Source: Flavipsychrobacter sp. (GTDB lineage Bacteria > Bacteroidota > Bacteroidia > Chitinophagales > Chitinophagaceae). Taken from it: 64,000 nt of DNA. The DNA lies in the NCBI GenBank assembly GCA_017849575.1, contig JAFIGV010000027.1, positions 166,330-230,329 of the forward strand, read 5' to 3'. Shown here in pieces: positions 41,400 through 51,215 of this stretch; positions within the stretch are counted from its first letter, which is position 1, and every line of letters starts with the position of its first letter. The translations under genes were made by a program, and so were the position numbers. The notes beneath the pieces were generated by a model, which saw nothing but the letters and a program-made list of their open reading frames with translations, made no database searches and was not told the DNA's origin.

Positions 41400-43625
41400 T
41401 TAGCGCAAAACCTGGTCTATGAGCTTTTCCTCACCCACCACCCAAAGCAGGTCATTCTCTTCAAGCACCACACTGCTTTCCGGGTTCAGGCGGCGGCGGT
41501 TGTTTCGTTCCAGTCCCACTACAAGTCCATTGGTGCGTTCGCGAATGCCGCTTTCGCGTATAGATTTTTTACACAAAAAGGAACCGTTCTTTACCACAAT
41601 CTTTTTGAGCACAATCTTTTCGGGCCCTTCGCTTTCCACAAGTGTATCGCCTGTGGGCTCAATATAACGGCGCAGTTGGTCGAGCTGTTCATCCGTGCCG
41701 ATCACAAACAGCACATCGCCGGGATAAACCCGCTCGAACCGGCTGGGGGCATTGATGGTATAATGTTCTCCGCGTCGTATCATAGCGATATTGACGCCAA
41801 AACGTTCGCGAATGGCCATTTCTTCGAGGGTCATGCCGGTTACCGGTGTTCCGATTTCCAGACGAAACTGAGCAATGTGTGCATCCCAAGGTGCAAGCTC
41901 CACACGATTTTTTGCGGCTTGTTCCCGCTCGCGATCGTGAAAATTGTTGAAAAACCGGGTCTCCAGCCGGATATAAAACGCATGGATCCGCCTTGTAAAA
42001 ATGAGGCCTGTAGCCACCAATATGAGCAAGCCCGCCAGGGCTACCGAAAATGAAAAGAAGCTGAGCAAAAAGATGCTGACATACACAATGGCCAGTGCCC
42101 CACGAACCACCCTGAAGAAAATGAGTGGCGCGCGAAAGCGCTTATTGGCCCATAGACTGGCAAAGGCCGCCGTCTGAAATTTGCGCGTGACCAGCGCCCA
42201 TAAAAAGGGAGCAATACTGGCAAAGCAGAGCGTGGCCGCAACGAGGTTTGCTGCCTGCACATCGTCCATAAGTCGCAGCACAAGGGGTTGCACATAGCTC
42301 GAGAACAGCAGGTTGACACCGAGGATGATGAGGCTAAACAGCAAAACATGCGAGAAGAATGCACGGATGACCAGTTGCCAATCGCTGGCCTGCGTGATGG
42401 TTTGAGTGCCGGCACTGTAGCGCTTCAGCGCCTTAGTCCAGCGCAGAGGCAATTTGTTTTCCACCCAAAAGTAAAAGGCCCCCGACCCGCGTATCATGTA
42501 GGGCGTAGTGAAGGTGGTGATGGCGGACACGGCCACAGCCACGGGATATAGAAAGCCTGAGGTGACCTTGAGCGTAAGCCCCAGCGTGGCGATGATAAAT
42601 GAAAACTCACCGATCTGCGCCTGGCTCATGCCGGCCTGCAGGGCTACCTTGAGCGGCTGCCCGGATATGACCGCTCCCAGGGCTACATTGAAGGTCTTAA
42701 ACAGAATGAAGACCACCGTAATGATGGCTACGGGAAGCCCGTAGTTGGCCAGCACGCGGATGTCAATAAGCATGCCTACCGACACAAAGAACACGGCACC
42801 GAAGAGATCCTTCACTGGTTTTACAAGATGCTCAATACGCTCTGCCTGTGTGGTTTCTGCAAGGATAGAACCCATAATGAAGGCACCAAGCGCCGGAGAA
42901 AAACCTGCATTGGAGGCCAGGATCACCATCATAAGACAAAGACCGATAGACATGATCAGCATCGTCTCGTCGCTCAGTAGTTTTTGTGTGCGTCGCAAAA
43001 AGGTGGGGAGAAAAAAGATGCCGGCCACAAACCAAAGCATGAGAAAGAAGGAAAGCTTCAGAATGGAAAAGAGCATATTGCCTCCCTCAATCTGCCGGCT
43101 GACGGCAATAGTGGAAAGCAACACGAGCAATACTACGGCTACGAGGTCTTCGATGATCAGCACACCAAAAACCAGGTTGGCAAAGCGCTTGCTTTTTACA
43201 CCAAGTTCGTCGAAGGCGCGCAGGATGATGGTGGTAGAAGATATGGACAATATGCCGCCGAGAAAAATGCAGTCCATGAGTTGCCAGCCCATAGCCTTAC
43301 CCAGAGAAAAGCCCACCAGCAACATTGCCGATACTTCCACGAGCGCGGTGACAGAGGCCGTGCCGCCAATGCGGATCAGCTTTTTGAAACTAAACTCCAG
43401 CCCCAGTGTAAAAAGCAGAAATATAACCCCGATCTCCGCCCAGATGCGAATGTCTGCAGCATCGGCTACGGAGGGCATCAGAGTGAAGTTGGGGCTCACC
43501 AAAAAGCCGGCAAGGATATACCCCAGCACCAGCGGCTGTTTTAATTTTCTAAAAAGTAACGTGGTCACTCCGGCCACAAAGAGTATCAGCCCAAGGTCTC
43601 TGATCAGTTCCGGAAGATGATTCAT
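41400..43625 (-). CDS. Monovalent cation:proton antiporter (CPA2/KefB-like) with two TrkA_C domains
   Basis: 741 residues from ATG 43625 (MNHLPELIRDLGLILF); the frame extends upstream to 43706 but begins naturally here. About 12 membrane helices with the CPA2 Na/H exchanger fold (LGYILAGFLVSPN, AEIGVIFLLFTLGLEFS, NAGFSPALGAFIMGSILAET) are followed by an extra set of hydrophobic helices (about 430-550) and two cytosolic TrkA_C regulatory domains (about 590-660 and 670-740). There is no TrkA_N nucleotide-binding domain, unlike KefB or KefC. It probably exports K+ or Na+ in exchange for protons. Confidence 0.85.
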   Translation of the reverse strand: MNHLPELIRDLGLILFVAGVTTLLFRKLKQPLVLGYILAGFLVSPNFTLMPSVADAADIRIWAEIGVIFLLFTLGLEFSFKKLIRIGGTASVTALVEVSAMLLVGFSLGKAMGWQLMDCIFLGGILSISSTTIILRAFDELGVKSKRFANLVFGVLIIEDLVAVVLLVLLSTIAVSRQIEGGNMLFSILKLSFFLMLWFVAGIFFLPTFLRRTQKLLSDETMLIMSIGLCLMMVILASNAGFSPALGAFIMGSILAETTQAERIEHLVKPVKDLFGAVFFVSVGMLIDIRVLANYGLPVAIITVVFILFKTFNVALGAVISGQPLKVALQAGMSQAQIGEFSFIIATLGLTLKVTSGFLYPVAVAVSAITTFTTPYMIRGSGAFYFWVENKLPLRWTKALKRYSAGTQTITQASDWQLVIRAFFSHVLLFSLIILGVNLLFSSYVQPLVLRLMDDVQAANLVAATLCFASIAPFLWALVTRKFQTAAFASLWANKRFRAPLIFFRVVRGALAIVYVSIFLLSFFSFSVALAGLLILVATGLIFTRRIHAFYIRLETRFFNNFHDREREQAAKNRVELAPWDAHIAQFRLEIGTPVTGMTLEEMAIRERFGVNIAMIRRGEHYTINAPSRFERVYPGDVLFVIGTDEQLDQLRRYIEPTGDTLVESEGPEKIVLKKIVVKNGSFLCKKSIRESGIRERTNGLVVGLERNNRRRLNPESSVVLEENDLLWVVGEEKLIDQVLR

Positions 43626-43671
43626 AATGACTAGGATAAAAATAGGGCAAAGCAGCAGTAAAAACGACAAA

Positions 43672-43697
43672 GCCCTGCAATCGCATTGTTGCAGGGC
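43672..43697 (-). terminator. Probable terminator after the 43721-44101 gene
   Basis: A perfect 9-bp inverted repeat (43672-43680 with 43689-43697) and an 8-base loop; on the minus strand the tail is TTTGTCGTTTTTA, only moderately T-rich. Confidence 0.5.
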
Positions 43698-43720
43698 CGG
43701 TAGCACGCTATCACTTCAGA

Positions 43721-44101
43721 CTACATCCACTCTATCGCAAAGCGGTTAAACTCATGTCGCAGTTCATTTACGGTTTTCTCTTCCGTTATATAGGCATCTC
43801 TAAGATTGTGATGTTGGTCGGAAAGTTCGCCATCCACATAGCCGCCCTTTGCTTCTGCCTGACGGCTGAGATCTTTTACGTTTTCGCGTATGCGGTGCGC
43901 CAGTTCGTCAATATTGTTGCGCTGTATAGAAAACTGATTTTCGTAATGCTCTACACCTTTCGCAGCATCTGCTCCGGTATTCTTTCCTGCAATTTCTGTA
44001 AGCCTGTCCTTCAGGGTTTTGATTTCCTGTTTGTAAAAGTCCAGTGCGCGCAGCCAGTCATTGTGCTCGTTGGTCACATGTTTAATGCTTATTTTCTGCA
44101 T
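43721..44101 (-). CDS. Coiled-coil protein of unknown function
   Basis: 126 residues, highly charged and helical. Heptad-like repeats span most of the length (YKQEIKTLKDRLTEIAGKN, ENQFSIQRNNIDELAHRIRE, DAYITEEKTVNELRHEFNRF). No membrane segment or signal. Family not recognised. An exact -7 element (TAATTTTG, 44131-44124) lies 22 bases upstream. A hairpin terminator follows, so it is likely a single-gene transcript, divergent from gcvT. Confidence 0.6.
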   Translation of the reverse strand: MQKISIKHVTNEHNDWLRALDFYKQEIKTLKDRLTEIAGKNTGADAAKGVEHYENQFSIQRNNIDELAHRIRENVKDLSRQAEAKGGYVDGELSDQHHNLRDAYITEEKTVNELRHEFNRFAIEWM

Positions 44102-44123
44102 CGTGTTGTTGTTTTGTACCCTT

Positions 44124-44131
44124 CAAAATTA
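44124..44131 (-). promoter_or_regulatory. -7 promoter element of the coiled-coil gene
   Basis: TAATTTTG on the minus strand, an exact TAnnTTTG match, 22 bases before the ATG at 44101. The -33 region is GC-rich without TTTG. Confidence 0.4.
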
Positions 44132-44223
44132 CCGGCGGCACCTGCCTCCCGGGATGACGCCTGTCAATGATTTTACTGCATTATCCCATTGTTTTTTTAT
44201 CGGAAACTGTTAGGTTTCTGACT

Positions 44224-44231
44224 TATTTTTG
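44224..44231 (+). promoter_or_regulatory. -7 promoter element of gcvT
   Basis: TATTTTTG followed by CGCC, an exact TAnnTTTG element, 28 bases before ATG 44260. The TTTGCGCC ending is identical to that at feoB. Confidence 0.45.
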
Positions 44232-44259
44232 CGCCACTCATTTTTCAAAAAAACCATAG

Positions 44260-45345
44260 ATGAAGAACACGCCTTTTACAGCAAAACACGTTGCGCTCGG
44301 AGCCAAAATGGCTGAATTTGCAGGCTACAATATGCCGATTTCTTACAGCGGCATCAACGAGGAGCACCATACCGTAAGGCAGAATGCGGGCGTTTTTGAT
44401 GTAAGTCATATGGGCGAATTCATATTGCGCGGACCTAAAGCGCTCGACCTCATTCAACGCGTTACCAGCAATGATGCCAGCAAGCTTACAGCAGGCAAGG
44501 CGCAATACTCCTGTCTGCCCAATGAGCAGGGCGGTATTGTGGACGATCTGATTGTCTATTGCCTGAAGGAGAATGAGGAATACATGCTGGTGGTGAATGC
44601 TTCGAATATTGAAAAAGACTGGAACTGGATCAGCGATCGCAATACAGATGGCGTGGAGATGACCAATATCTCGGACAAGACTGCATTGCTGGCGGTGCAG
44701 GGGCCAAAAGCTGTAGAATACATGCAGCAGCTTACCGACATGGACCTGAGCAACCTCAAATACTACACTTTTGTGCAAGGAACCTTTGCCGGAGTGGATA
44801 ATGTGATCATCAGCGCAACAGGTTATACCGGATCGGGCGGCGTAGAAATATACTTTGAAGACAAGGGTGATAGCGCCGAAAAGATATGGGATGAGATTTT
44901 CAGGGTGGGTACGCCAAAGGGTCTCAAGCCGATAGGTCTTGGTGCCCGCGATACCCTCCGCCTCGAAATGGGTTATTGCCTCTATGGTAATGACATTGAC
45001 GACCGTACTTCTCCACTCGAAGCAGGACTGGGCTGGATCACTAAATTTTCGAAAGACTTTACTGCAAAGTCTATTTTAGAACAGCAAAAAGCGGAAGGCA
45101 TCAAGCGCAAGCTTGTGGGCATCGAGATGATAGACAAAGGCATTCCCCGCCACGACTATAAAATTCAGAATGCAGAAGGCGAAGAAATAGGCTATGTTAC
45201 TTCCGGCACACAGGCACCAAGCCTGGGCAAGGCTATTGGCATGGCTTATATCCGCAAAGACTTTGCACAGGAAGGCAGCGATGTATTTGTCATGATCCGC
45301 GACAAGGCAGTGAAAGCGCAGGTAGTGAAAATGCCGTTTGCCTAA
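44260..45345 (+). CDS. gcvT: Glycine cleavage system T protein (aminomethyltransferase)
   Basis: 361 residues, the family length. It transfers the methylene group of aminomethylated GcvH to tetrahydrofolate, releasing ammonia. Visible blocks are the N-terminal [30 protein letters not shown] (Asp in the folate site), [22 protein letters not shown], the internal [33 protein letters not shown] and the C-terminal [19 protein letters not shown]. No gcvH or gcvP is in the window. A terminator lies downstream. Confidence 0.95.
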   Translation: MKNTPFTAKHVALGAKMAEFAGYNMPISYSGINEEHHTVRQNAGVFDVSHMGEFILRGPKALDLIQRVTSNDASKLTAGKAQYSCLPNEQGGIVDDLIVYCLKENEEYMLVVNASNIEKDWNWISDRNTDGVEMTNISDKTALLAVQGPKAVEYMQQLTDMDLSNLKYYTFVQGTFAGVDNVIISATGYTGSGGVEIYFEDKGDSAEKIWDEIFRVGTPKGLKPIGLGARDTLRLEMGYCLYGNDIDDRTSPLEAGLGWITKFSKDFTAKSILEQQKAEGIKRKLVGIEMIDKGIPRHDYKIQNAEGEEIGYVTSGTQAPSLGKAIGMAYIRKDFAQEGSDVFVMIRDKAVKAQVVKMPFA

Positions 45346-45471
45346 GTCGTTTGCTGGTGTAACCCTTCGTGAATCAGGTTTGATCTTGTCGTGATGTAGC
45401 TTTGAATTAATGAAGGTTGGCCCGCGTACCCAAGAAGTTGGCTAAAACTTTTGAATCCCATATAACCGATC

Positions 45472-45505
45472 CCCAAAGAGTCCTTCCCGGACTTTTTGGG
45501 TTTTT
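45472..45505 (+). terminator. Intrinsic terminator directly before the 45511 gene
   Basis: A 12-bp stem (45472-45483 with 45489-45500, one G-T pair), a 5-base loop and TTTTT, 127 bases after gcvT. Its T-run ends 5 bases before the next ATG, an unusual position, so it may also act as an attenuator for that gene. Confidence 0.75.
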
Positions 45506-45510
45506 ACGAA

Positions 45511-46782
45511 ATGAAAATCTTTCTAATCCTGTCAGCACTCTTTGAGGGACTGCTTATCACTTTCTTTTCCGGATGGGCGGGCCCGTATTGGAGCCCCGTT
45601 ATTTTGCTGGCCAATTCTCTTCTACTTTGTTTTTTGTTTTTGGCAGTAGCGCGAAAGCCAAAGGCATACAAACCCCTACCAAAGTACGCTAACCTGCTGG
45701 TGGTGTTTGCTTTTTTGCTGCTCAGCGCGGCGATGTTTTATAAAATGGGCAGGATCATCCGGCTTAGACCCGTGTCTATGTATGATACCGGTAGTTCGGA
45801 CGTTATCCCAACCATCATATTTTTCGTTAAGCGGTTTCTGGCGGGCGAAATGCCCTATACCATCATGCAGTTTCCGAACTATTCGATTTTTCCTACCTAC
45901 CTGCCTTTTACCTGGATGCCCTACAGTCTTGCGGACCTACTACAAATCGACTATCGATGGGTTTCGTTGGGTTGTTACTGGCTCGTTGCTCTTTATCTGG
46001 CCCTGAGCAGCTTTAATCAGGCTTATGGGTTCAGCAATGTCTTGTACAAGCTATTTGTAGCCACCTGGCCGCTTGCATTGTGGATCATGATGGCGAAAGA
46101 TGATGATGTGATGATTAGCTATCTGGTGGAGTCGCTGGTGGCTGCTTACTATCTGCTCGTTGCTATAAGCCTGTCAAAGCACAAGAGTTTTTTACTGGCC
46201 GTTTCGATCTCTATGTGTTTGTTGTCCCGCTACAGCCTAGTTTTCTGGGTGCCATTACTGATGGTGCTGTATATGATGAACGGTAAGTCGGTACAGGCTT
46301 TTTGGATGGCTGCGGTGATGGTGCTGTTTATCCTGCTGTTTTATGCCTTGCCCTACCTGCGCGTTGATCCTGATCTTTTCAAAAAAGGGTATGACTACTA
46401 CACCCAGGCCACTATAGCCGAATGGAAAAATGCGGAGCAGGGCGGTTTCTGGCATTTGGGAAATGGAATGGGTTTTTCAAAATGGATCTTTGATGCCACA
46501 CGTCCGCTACCGGTAGAAGAGACGGTGAACGTCGTGCGCAAAATCCATTTGGTGGCCTGCCTGCTGACGGTCTTCGGACTCTTACTTCTTTACCTGCGCC
46601 TACGTAGAAAAACCACGCTCCATACCTATCTGTTGTTCTCGCTGAAGATTTATCTCTCCGTATTTTATGCCTTTGTACAGATACCCTACAAATACCTGTT
46701 TTTGCTTCCTGTAGCCGTCACGGCAGGCTTGCTGCTACATAGCTTTCGGGCGCCGGCGACTGAAAATCCTGAGTTGGCCTGA
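45511..46782 (+). CDS. Polytopic membrane protein, GT-C glycosyltransferase-like
   Basis: 423 residues from ATG 45511 (MKIFLILSALFEGLLIT); an upstream TTG lies in the terminator stem. About ten hydrophobic helices. A loop after the second helix reads MYDTGSSDVIPTIIFFVKRF and ends PYTIMQFPNYSIFPTYLP; this acidic segment with a conserved Asp and nearby Pro-Tyr pattern is typical of GT-C mannosyltransferases that use polyprenyl-phosphate sugars. The glycosyltransferase call is inference. It is convergent, with a 9-base gap, with a second GT-C-like gene. Confidence 0.55.
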   Translation: MKIFLILSALFEGLLITFFSGWAGPYWSPVILLANSLLLCFLFLAVARKPKAYKPLPKYANLLVVFAFLLLSAAMFYKMGRIIRLRPVSMYDTGSSDVIPTIIFFVKRFLAGEMPYTIMQFPNYSIFPTYLPFTWMPYSLADLLQIDYRWVSLGCYWLVALYLALSSFNQAYGFSNVLYKLFVATWPLALWIMMAKDDDVMISYLVESLVAAYYLLVAISLSKHKSFLLAVSISMCLLSRYSLVFWVPLLMVLYMMNGKSVQAFWMAAVMVLFILLFYALPYLRVDPDLFKKGYDYYTQATIAEWKNAEQGGFWHLGNGMGFSKWIFDATRPLPVEETVNVVRKIHLVACLLTVFGLLLLYLRLRRKTTLHTYLLFSLKIYLSVFYAFVQIPYKYLFLLPVAVTAGLLLHSFRAPATENPELA

Positions 46783-46791
46783 CAAAAAAGC

Positions 46792-48345
46792 TTATGGCTT
46801 AGTATGGAGCCGATATACCTGCACCTGCTCATCGTCGTTAAGTTTTTGGAAGGAAGCGAAGGTAAGACTGTCTTTGCCTAACAGCATATCGCGCTTTCCC
46901 TTGTCCACCACCAGATACTGCAGATCATGGTCCCGCATATAGTCCACCAGATAACCCTTACTATGCCACCAGCGGCCTTCGCTCAGCACATGTCCTTTCC
47001 GGTCGAAGTAAACCAGAGAAAGATTGGGAGCATCTTCCTCCAGAACAACGATCTGCTCTGACTTTGGTATCAGGCGGTCCACCACCTTTTTGCCATTCTC
47101 CATCCAGGCTGTGCGGTAGAATTCGCTGTGCGGAGGATAGTAGTCGGAGAACCTTCGGTAGGTATGAAAGTCTGCAAAGAAAAACATGATGAGCATGGAG
47201 GCCACCAGCGCAACGTTGAGCAGCCGGACGGCCAATGATGTGCCGAGCACCGAGTTCAGCGCCAATACGGACTCCAGCAAAAGAAATCCAAAGAAGGGCA
47301 TCCAGATCGCAATGAAATAGTAATCATGGACAGGAAGATTTTCTCCCATAAGCCAGAAAATGATGGCCGCAAAGACATAGTAAAAGATGAGCAACAGCCC
47401 GTATTGCCAGGGTAGTTTTTTGATAAGATAGACACCCGGTGCTGCCAGGGCTGCCAGAAACAAATACTGAGGCAATTCAAAATACTCGCGCAGCCATAGC
47501 GTTTTAAAACCGGATTCTATATAGCTGTTAAACGCATCCCAGTTTTTGAAGGGGTGTGTTGTACTCAGAAAAAGATCTGAATCGTATGCCTTATTGAGAT
47601 GTTGTATTTGCAGGTAGTTAGCTACGATCATGGCGCAGCTCAACACGACAATCAGTGCGGTACGGATATTTTTTCCGGAAAGCGCAAAATCGCGCGCCCG
47701 AATCTTCTCGATAAACACCACCCCGAAAAATCCAGCGAGGTAAGTGATGAGCGACATCTTCATCATAGTGCCGATGGTGAGCCAGAGCGCTGCATAGAAA
47801 AGGTCGCGGGTCTTCTTTTGTTCAAAGTAGTTGGCAATAAAATAGAAGCCGACGAACGCCAGCGATACCGCTGCAGGATCGGGGAGGTAGCTGCAGGTGT
47901 AATAGATAAAAACAGGTGAGCAGAAAATGAACACAGGGACTGCCAGAGACAGGACAAAATTCTTACTACGCTTGTAAACGGTTAAGAACAGAAACGATAA
48001 TCCGAGGCCCGTCAAAAAGCAATCGAGGGATTTGAATATAACACTGATGTGCTCGCGACCAGCAAGTTTTGCGATGGCTGCAGCGATGTAGGCTTGTATG
48101 GGAAACTCAACGCCCACCACCCCTTCTTTAGAAAACTGTGCGAGTGTAGCCGGTTTGAAGAAGTTCATGCCATTATCGTAAAAGGATATGGCCAGCGCCA
48201 GACGGTCGGCCTGCGCCCACGAGTGAATGAACATTGGCGGCAGAAACAACGCCTTTTCGAAGTACGTGTAGCAGAAAAAAAGAAAAATAACTGCAAAGCC
48301 TGAATAGGCGAGCGCCGTGTTATTGCGCAGTGATGGACTGCTCAT
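46792..48345 (-). CDS. GT39/ArnT-like membrane glycosyltransferase
   Basis: 517 residues from ATG 48345 (MSSPSLRNNTALAY); an earlier ATG 48369 would add 8 residues. About 11 membrane helices. The first periplasmic loop carries HSWAQADRLALAISFYDNG, the GT-C signature with an acidic residue (Asp in QAD) expected to bind the metal or sugar-phosphate, followed by VGVEFPIQAYIAAAI. Related enzymes transfer mannose or aminoarabinose from polyprenyl phosphate. The acceptor is unknown. The start overlaps the end of the 48320 gene by 26 bases, so the two are translationally coupled. Confidence 0.7.
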   Translation of the reverse strand: MSSPSLRNNTALAYSGFAVIFLFFCYTYFEKALFLPPMFIHSWAQADRLALAISFYDNGMNFFKPATLAQFSKEGVVGVEFPIQAYIAAAIAKLAGREHISVIFKSLDCFLTGLGLSFLFLTVYKRSKNFVLSLAVPVFIFCSPVFIYYTCSYLPDPAAVSLAFVGFYFIANYFEQKKTRDLFYAALWLTIGTMMKMSLITYLAGFFGVVFIEKIRARDFALSGKNIRTALIVVLSCAMIVANYLQIQHLNKAYDSDLFLSTTHPFKNWDAFNSYIESGFKTLWLREYFELPQYLFLAALAAPGVYLIKKLPWQYGLLLIFYYVFAAIIFWLMGENLPVHDYYFIAIWMPFFGFLLLESVLALNSVLGTSLAVRLLNVALVASMLIMFFFADFHTYRRFSDYYPPHSEFYRTAWMENGKKVVDRLIPKSEQIVVLEEDAPNLSLVYFDRKGHVLSEGRWWHSKGYLVDYMRDHDLQYLVVDKGKRDMLLGKDSLTFASFQKLNDDEQVQVYRLHTKP

Positions 48346-49714
48346 TGTTTTTTCTTTTTGTCGAACCATAAAACCAGCATAGCAGGAAAGCCAGCGGAAA
48401 CACCCAGCTCAGGCGGCTTCCATATCTTGCATTTACCTGCGCAAAGGTCGCACACACCAGCACATTAAAAAGATAGCCTGATGTGAGCATGCCCGATATT
48501 AAGGCCGGCGTCCCGCGAAGCTTTCCCTTTATCCATACGTAGAGTAGTAATAATGCAGCTCCTATCAGGACAACGTAATTGATATTATTCATAGCATCGA
48601 TGCGCTCCACAATATTATGTTGCTGCTGCCATGCGTTGCGGTACATGGTGGTATCGCCGGGCGCTGATTCCTGCACTGCAGCGTCCACATGGGTACCCGC
48701 GGGGAAGGGGTAATTTCCTTCTGCAAGGTGACACTCGAATATTTGTCGCCAGGCACCCTCGAGCGACTTTTGCAAAAACAGGAATAAATATTTTGGCGAA
48801 GTGTAGATATCATGCAGTATCAAATCATAATCCTCTTTAGTTGCATCCCAGCCTCCTTGCTGGTACAACGGGCTATTCTGATCCCAAATAAAAACATTGG
48901 GATCCGTTGGCAATGACTCTTTGAACCTGCAGAGCTGATAATTCTTTTGGTCGCAATTTTCATCAAGGTATTTTTTTAGCACCCCCTTTTCCAGCATAGA
49001 AGCCATCAAAAAGACATGCTGAGATTTTTGCGAAGCCCTTCCGATCACAGGAACCGTGAGCCAGCTTGCACCCAGCAGCAAAAGAATATTGATCCAAAAT
49101 CCCTTCCGTATCATTTCATCTTTTACAAATGACTTAGCTAACATCAGCACCAGAAAAACGCCGGTAAATATGAGGATGTTGGAAAGATGGGTGGCTACCG
49201 CGCAGAAGTAAATGAGTAATAAAAAAAACTTCACTAACCTTGTTTCCCGATTGAGGAAAATAAGAACTGCAGATAGCAAAGCTATTCCGGTCCAGATATC
49301 GGGAATAATTTCACTTACAGTCCAGGAAAGTGAGGTCAGCGAAAGAACGATGAAAACAGTCAACGCATTTGCGAACAATCTTCGTCCACCAACTAAACGT
49401 TGAATCAACTTTACAATCAGCCAACTTATGATGAGCGCTTGTACAAACGCGGGAATCCAAAACGAAACACCATTTAAACTGAAGAATCGAAGGAAAAGCC
49501 CGTAAGTAATAGGGCGATCGCCCGGTTGCTGCATTCGAAAGCCCGACCAGATATAGGTGCCATCGTCGGAGTTGACCAGTGGATATCCGTTATACAACGC
49601 GGGTAATAAAAAAAGGACTGCCCCTAAAAGCACGGTCAGCGCGTAGGGCCAACCTTTTACTGTTCGTGGAGTTTTCAAAGTGTCAACAATTGCTGCGTGA
49701 AGTTTACTACTCAA
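48320..49714 (-). CDS. Polytopic membrane protein, GT-C-like
   Basis: 464 residues, about ten to eleven hydrophobic helices. The first extracytoplasmic loop reads NSDDGTYIWSGFRM, then DRPITYGLFLRFF; the adjacent acidic DD fits the metal/sugar-binding position of GT-C enzymes. No soluble domain. It overlaps the next downstream gene (46792-48345) by 26 bases and the upstream gene (49707-51110) by 8 bases. The three thus form one tight operon likely building a surface or secreted glycan. Substrate unknown. Confidence 0.6.
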   Translation of the reverse strand: MSSKLHAAIVDTLKTPRTVKGWPYALTVLLGAVLFLLPALYNGYPLVNSDDGTYIWSGFRMQQPGDRPITYGLFLRFFSLNGVSFWIPAFVQALIISWLIVKLIQRLVGGRRLFANALTVFIVLSLTSLSWTVSEIIPDIWTGIALLSAVLIFLNRETRLVKFFLLLIYFCAVATHLSNILIFTGVFLVLMLAKSFVKDEMIRKGFWINILLLLGASWLTVPVIGRASQKSQHVFLMASMLEKGVLKKYLDENCDQKNYQLCRFKESLPTDPNVFIWDQNSPLYQQGGWDATKEDYDLILHDIYTSPKYLFLFLQKSLEGAWRQIFECHLAEGNYPFPAGTHVDAAVQESAPGDTTMYRNAWQQQHNIVERIDAMNNINYVVLIGAALLLLYVWIKGKLRGTPALISGMLTSGYLFNVLVCATFAQVNARYGSRLSWVFPLAFLLCWFYGSTKRKNNEQSITAQ

Positions 49715-51110
49715 ATGTATTCAATTCTATGGCTTGCTTTGATTCGCGATGCTTATAGATATGATAGGCGCTGAGGGTATCGTTAAAGCGGAAGTAGGGC
49801 TGTGGCAATACGCTATAGGCATCTACTGCAAACCGTTGCACGAATACATTGCCTTCGCCCCCGTAAGCCGGAATGTGCTGAAGGCTGTCTATGATCATCA
49901 GCGAAGCCGATCGGTCGTTTTCGAGGGTAGAAAGAAGCCAGAATTCGTAGGGGGTGGCCCAGGTAAGTTGTAGCGCCCTGCGGGTAGTCTCTGTCTCTTC
50001 GTCTATCCTTTTCTCCGCCGGATGTTGTGTCAGGTACGTACGCAGCCAGGCCACCCTTTGGGTAAACGGGTAGTGTGCTGTAAATATTCTGGCCCAGGCA
50101 AAGAAGGTGATAAGTCCAATGATGGCTACGGGTCTCAGTTTGTTTCTCTCCCCCGGCAATACGTCGAACACAAAGGGCAGCACAACATAGACCGGCAAGA
50201 CCTGATAAAGATTCTCGCGATAAAAGTCAGGCGTTCGGGCATCGGGAAAGCACACATGGATAAAACCCAGCGATGCGAGCGAATAGCCGGCCACGAGGGC
50301 GAGCCTTTCCCAGCGCTTTGTCTTGTAGTAGTGAACCAGGCAAAGGATCAGCAACACAGTCCAGCCTGCGTAGTCCGTAAATGCTTTTTTTAGAAAATGG
50401 CTATTGGCGTACAGTCGGAAATAGTCGGGAAAAAGGCGGATGAAATTGCGTAAGCCTCCAAGCGATCCTTTATCATAGGGGTCGCGGAACAAGCTGTATT
50501 TTATCAGCAAAATCAACAAAGTAAGCACAGCCAGCGTCAGGGCCTGCCGCTTGTTCAGTCGTCCGTCCTGCACAAGAAAAATTACTGTAAAGCTGAGCGG
50601 CAGCACAATAAGCGGATGGGCAAAAAGCAGTGTAGGAAGAAAGAGCAGTGACAGTACTAAAGCAAGGGATCTGTGGGGTAGAAAGCGCAGCAATGCCGCA
50701 AAATACACCAGCATCAGGCTTTCACCGAGCATGAGTTCCGACAGCGGCCAGTAGAAGATCTGCGTGGTCATCAACACAGAGCAAAGAAACAGGCACAGCG
50801 CCCATTGCGCACTACGGTCGGCCAGGCCGGCTATAGCAAACATGATGAGGGAGTAAAGCACCAATGAAGATGAAAACACAAGCGACAATGTCTTTAGCGT
50901 AGCCTGCATATGGATGGCCGTTACCACCGGAATTTGCGGCAGGGCGGCTATAAACCGATCATGAAAAATGGCAAAGGAGCTATCTCTTGCCATGCCGTAC
51001 AGGTAGAAAGCCATATCTGAAAAGATGACCCTTTCTTTGTAGAACAGCAGGGATAGCAGCAGCAACCCAAGGAAACCAGCATAGGATATGAGCTGCAGTA
51101 ATCGTTTCAC
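49707..51110 (-). CDS. Polytopic membrane protein, first of a three-gene GT-C-like operon
   Basis: 467 residues, about ten hydrophobic helices, with a final soluble stretch of about 110 residues (FVQRFAVDAYSVLPQPYFR). The first loop contains VIFSDMAFYLYGMARDSSFAIFHDRF, where SDM could supply the acidic GT-C residue; this is weaker than in its two neighbours. An approximate promoter (TATTTTAG, one mismatch) lies about 20 bases upstream, divergent from pyrH. It overlaps the next gene by 8 bases. Confidence 0.55.
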   Translation of the reverse strand: MKRLLQLISYAGFLGLLLLSLLFYKERVIFSDMAFYLYGMARDSSFAIFHDRFIAALPQIPVVTAIHMQATLKTLSLVFSSSLVLYSLIMFAIAGLADRSAQWALCLFLCSVLMTTQIFYWPLSELMLGESLMLVYFAALLRFLPHRSLALVLSLLFLPTLLFAHPLIVLPLSFTVIFLVQDGRLNKRQALTLAVLTLLILLIKYSLFRDPYDKGSLGGLRNFIRLFPDYFRLYANSHFLKKAFTDYAGWTVLLILCLVHYYKTKRWERLALVAGYSLASLGFIHVCFPDARTPDFYRENLYQVLPVYVVLPFVFDVLPGERNKLRPVAIIGLITFFAWARIFTAHYPFTQRVAWLRTYLTQHPAEKRIDEETETTRRALQLTWATPYEFWLLSTLENDRSASLMIIDSLQHIPAYGGEGNVFVQRFAVDAYSVLPQPYFRFNDTLSAYHIYKHRESKQAIELNTFE

Positions 51111-51215
51111 AAGGGCTAAAATACTGATTGGGCCGCATTTTGATGACCAAATCCCATGGCAAATGCCGCAACTTTTTTCTTTCTTTGCACTCGCAAATCT
51201 TCAATCCTCTTTTCC

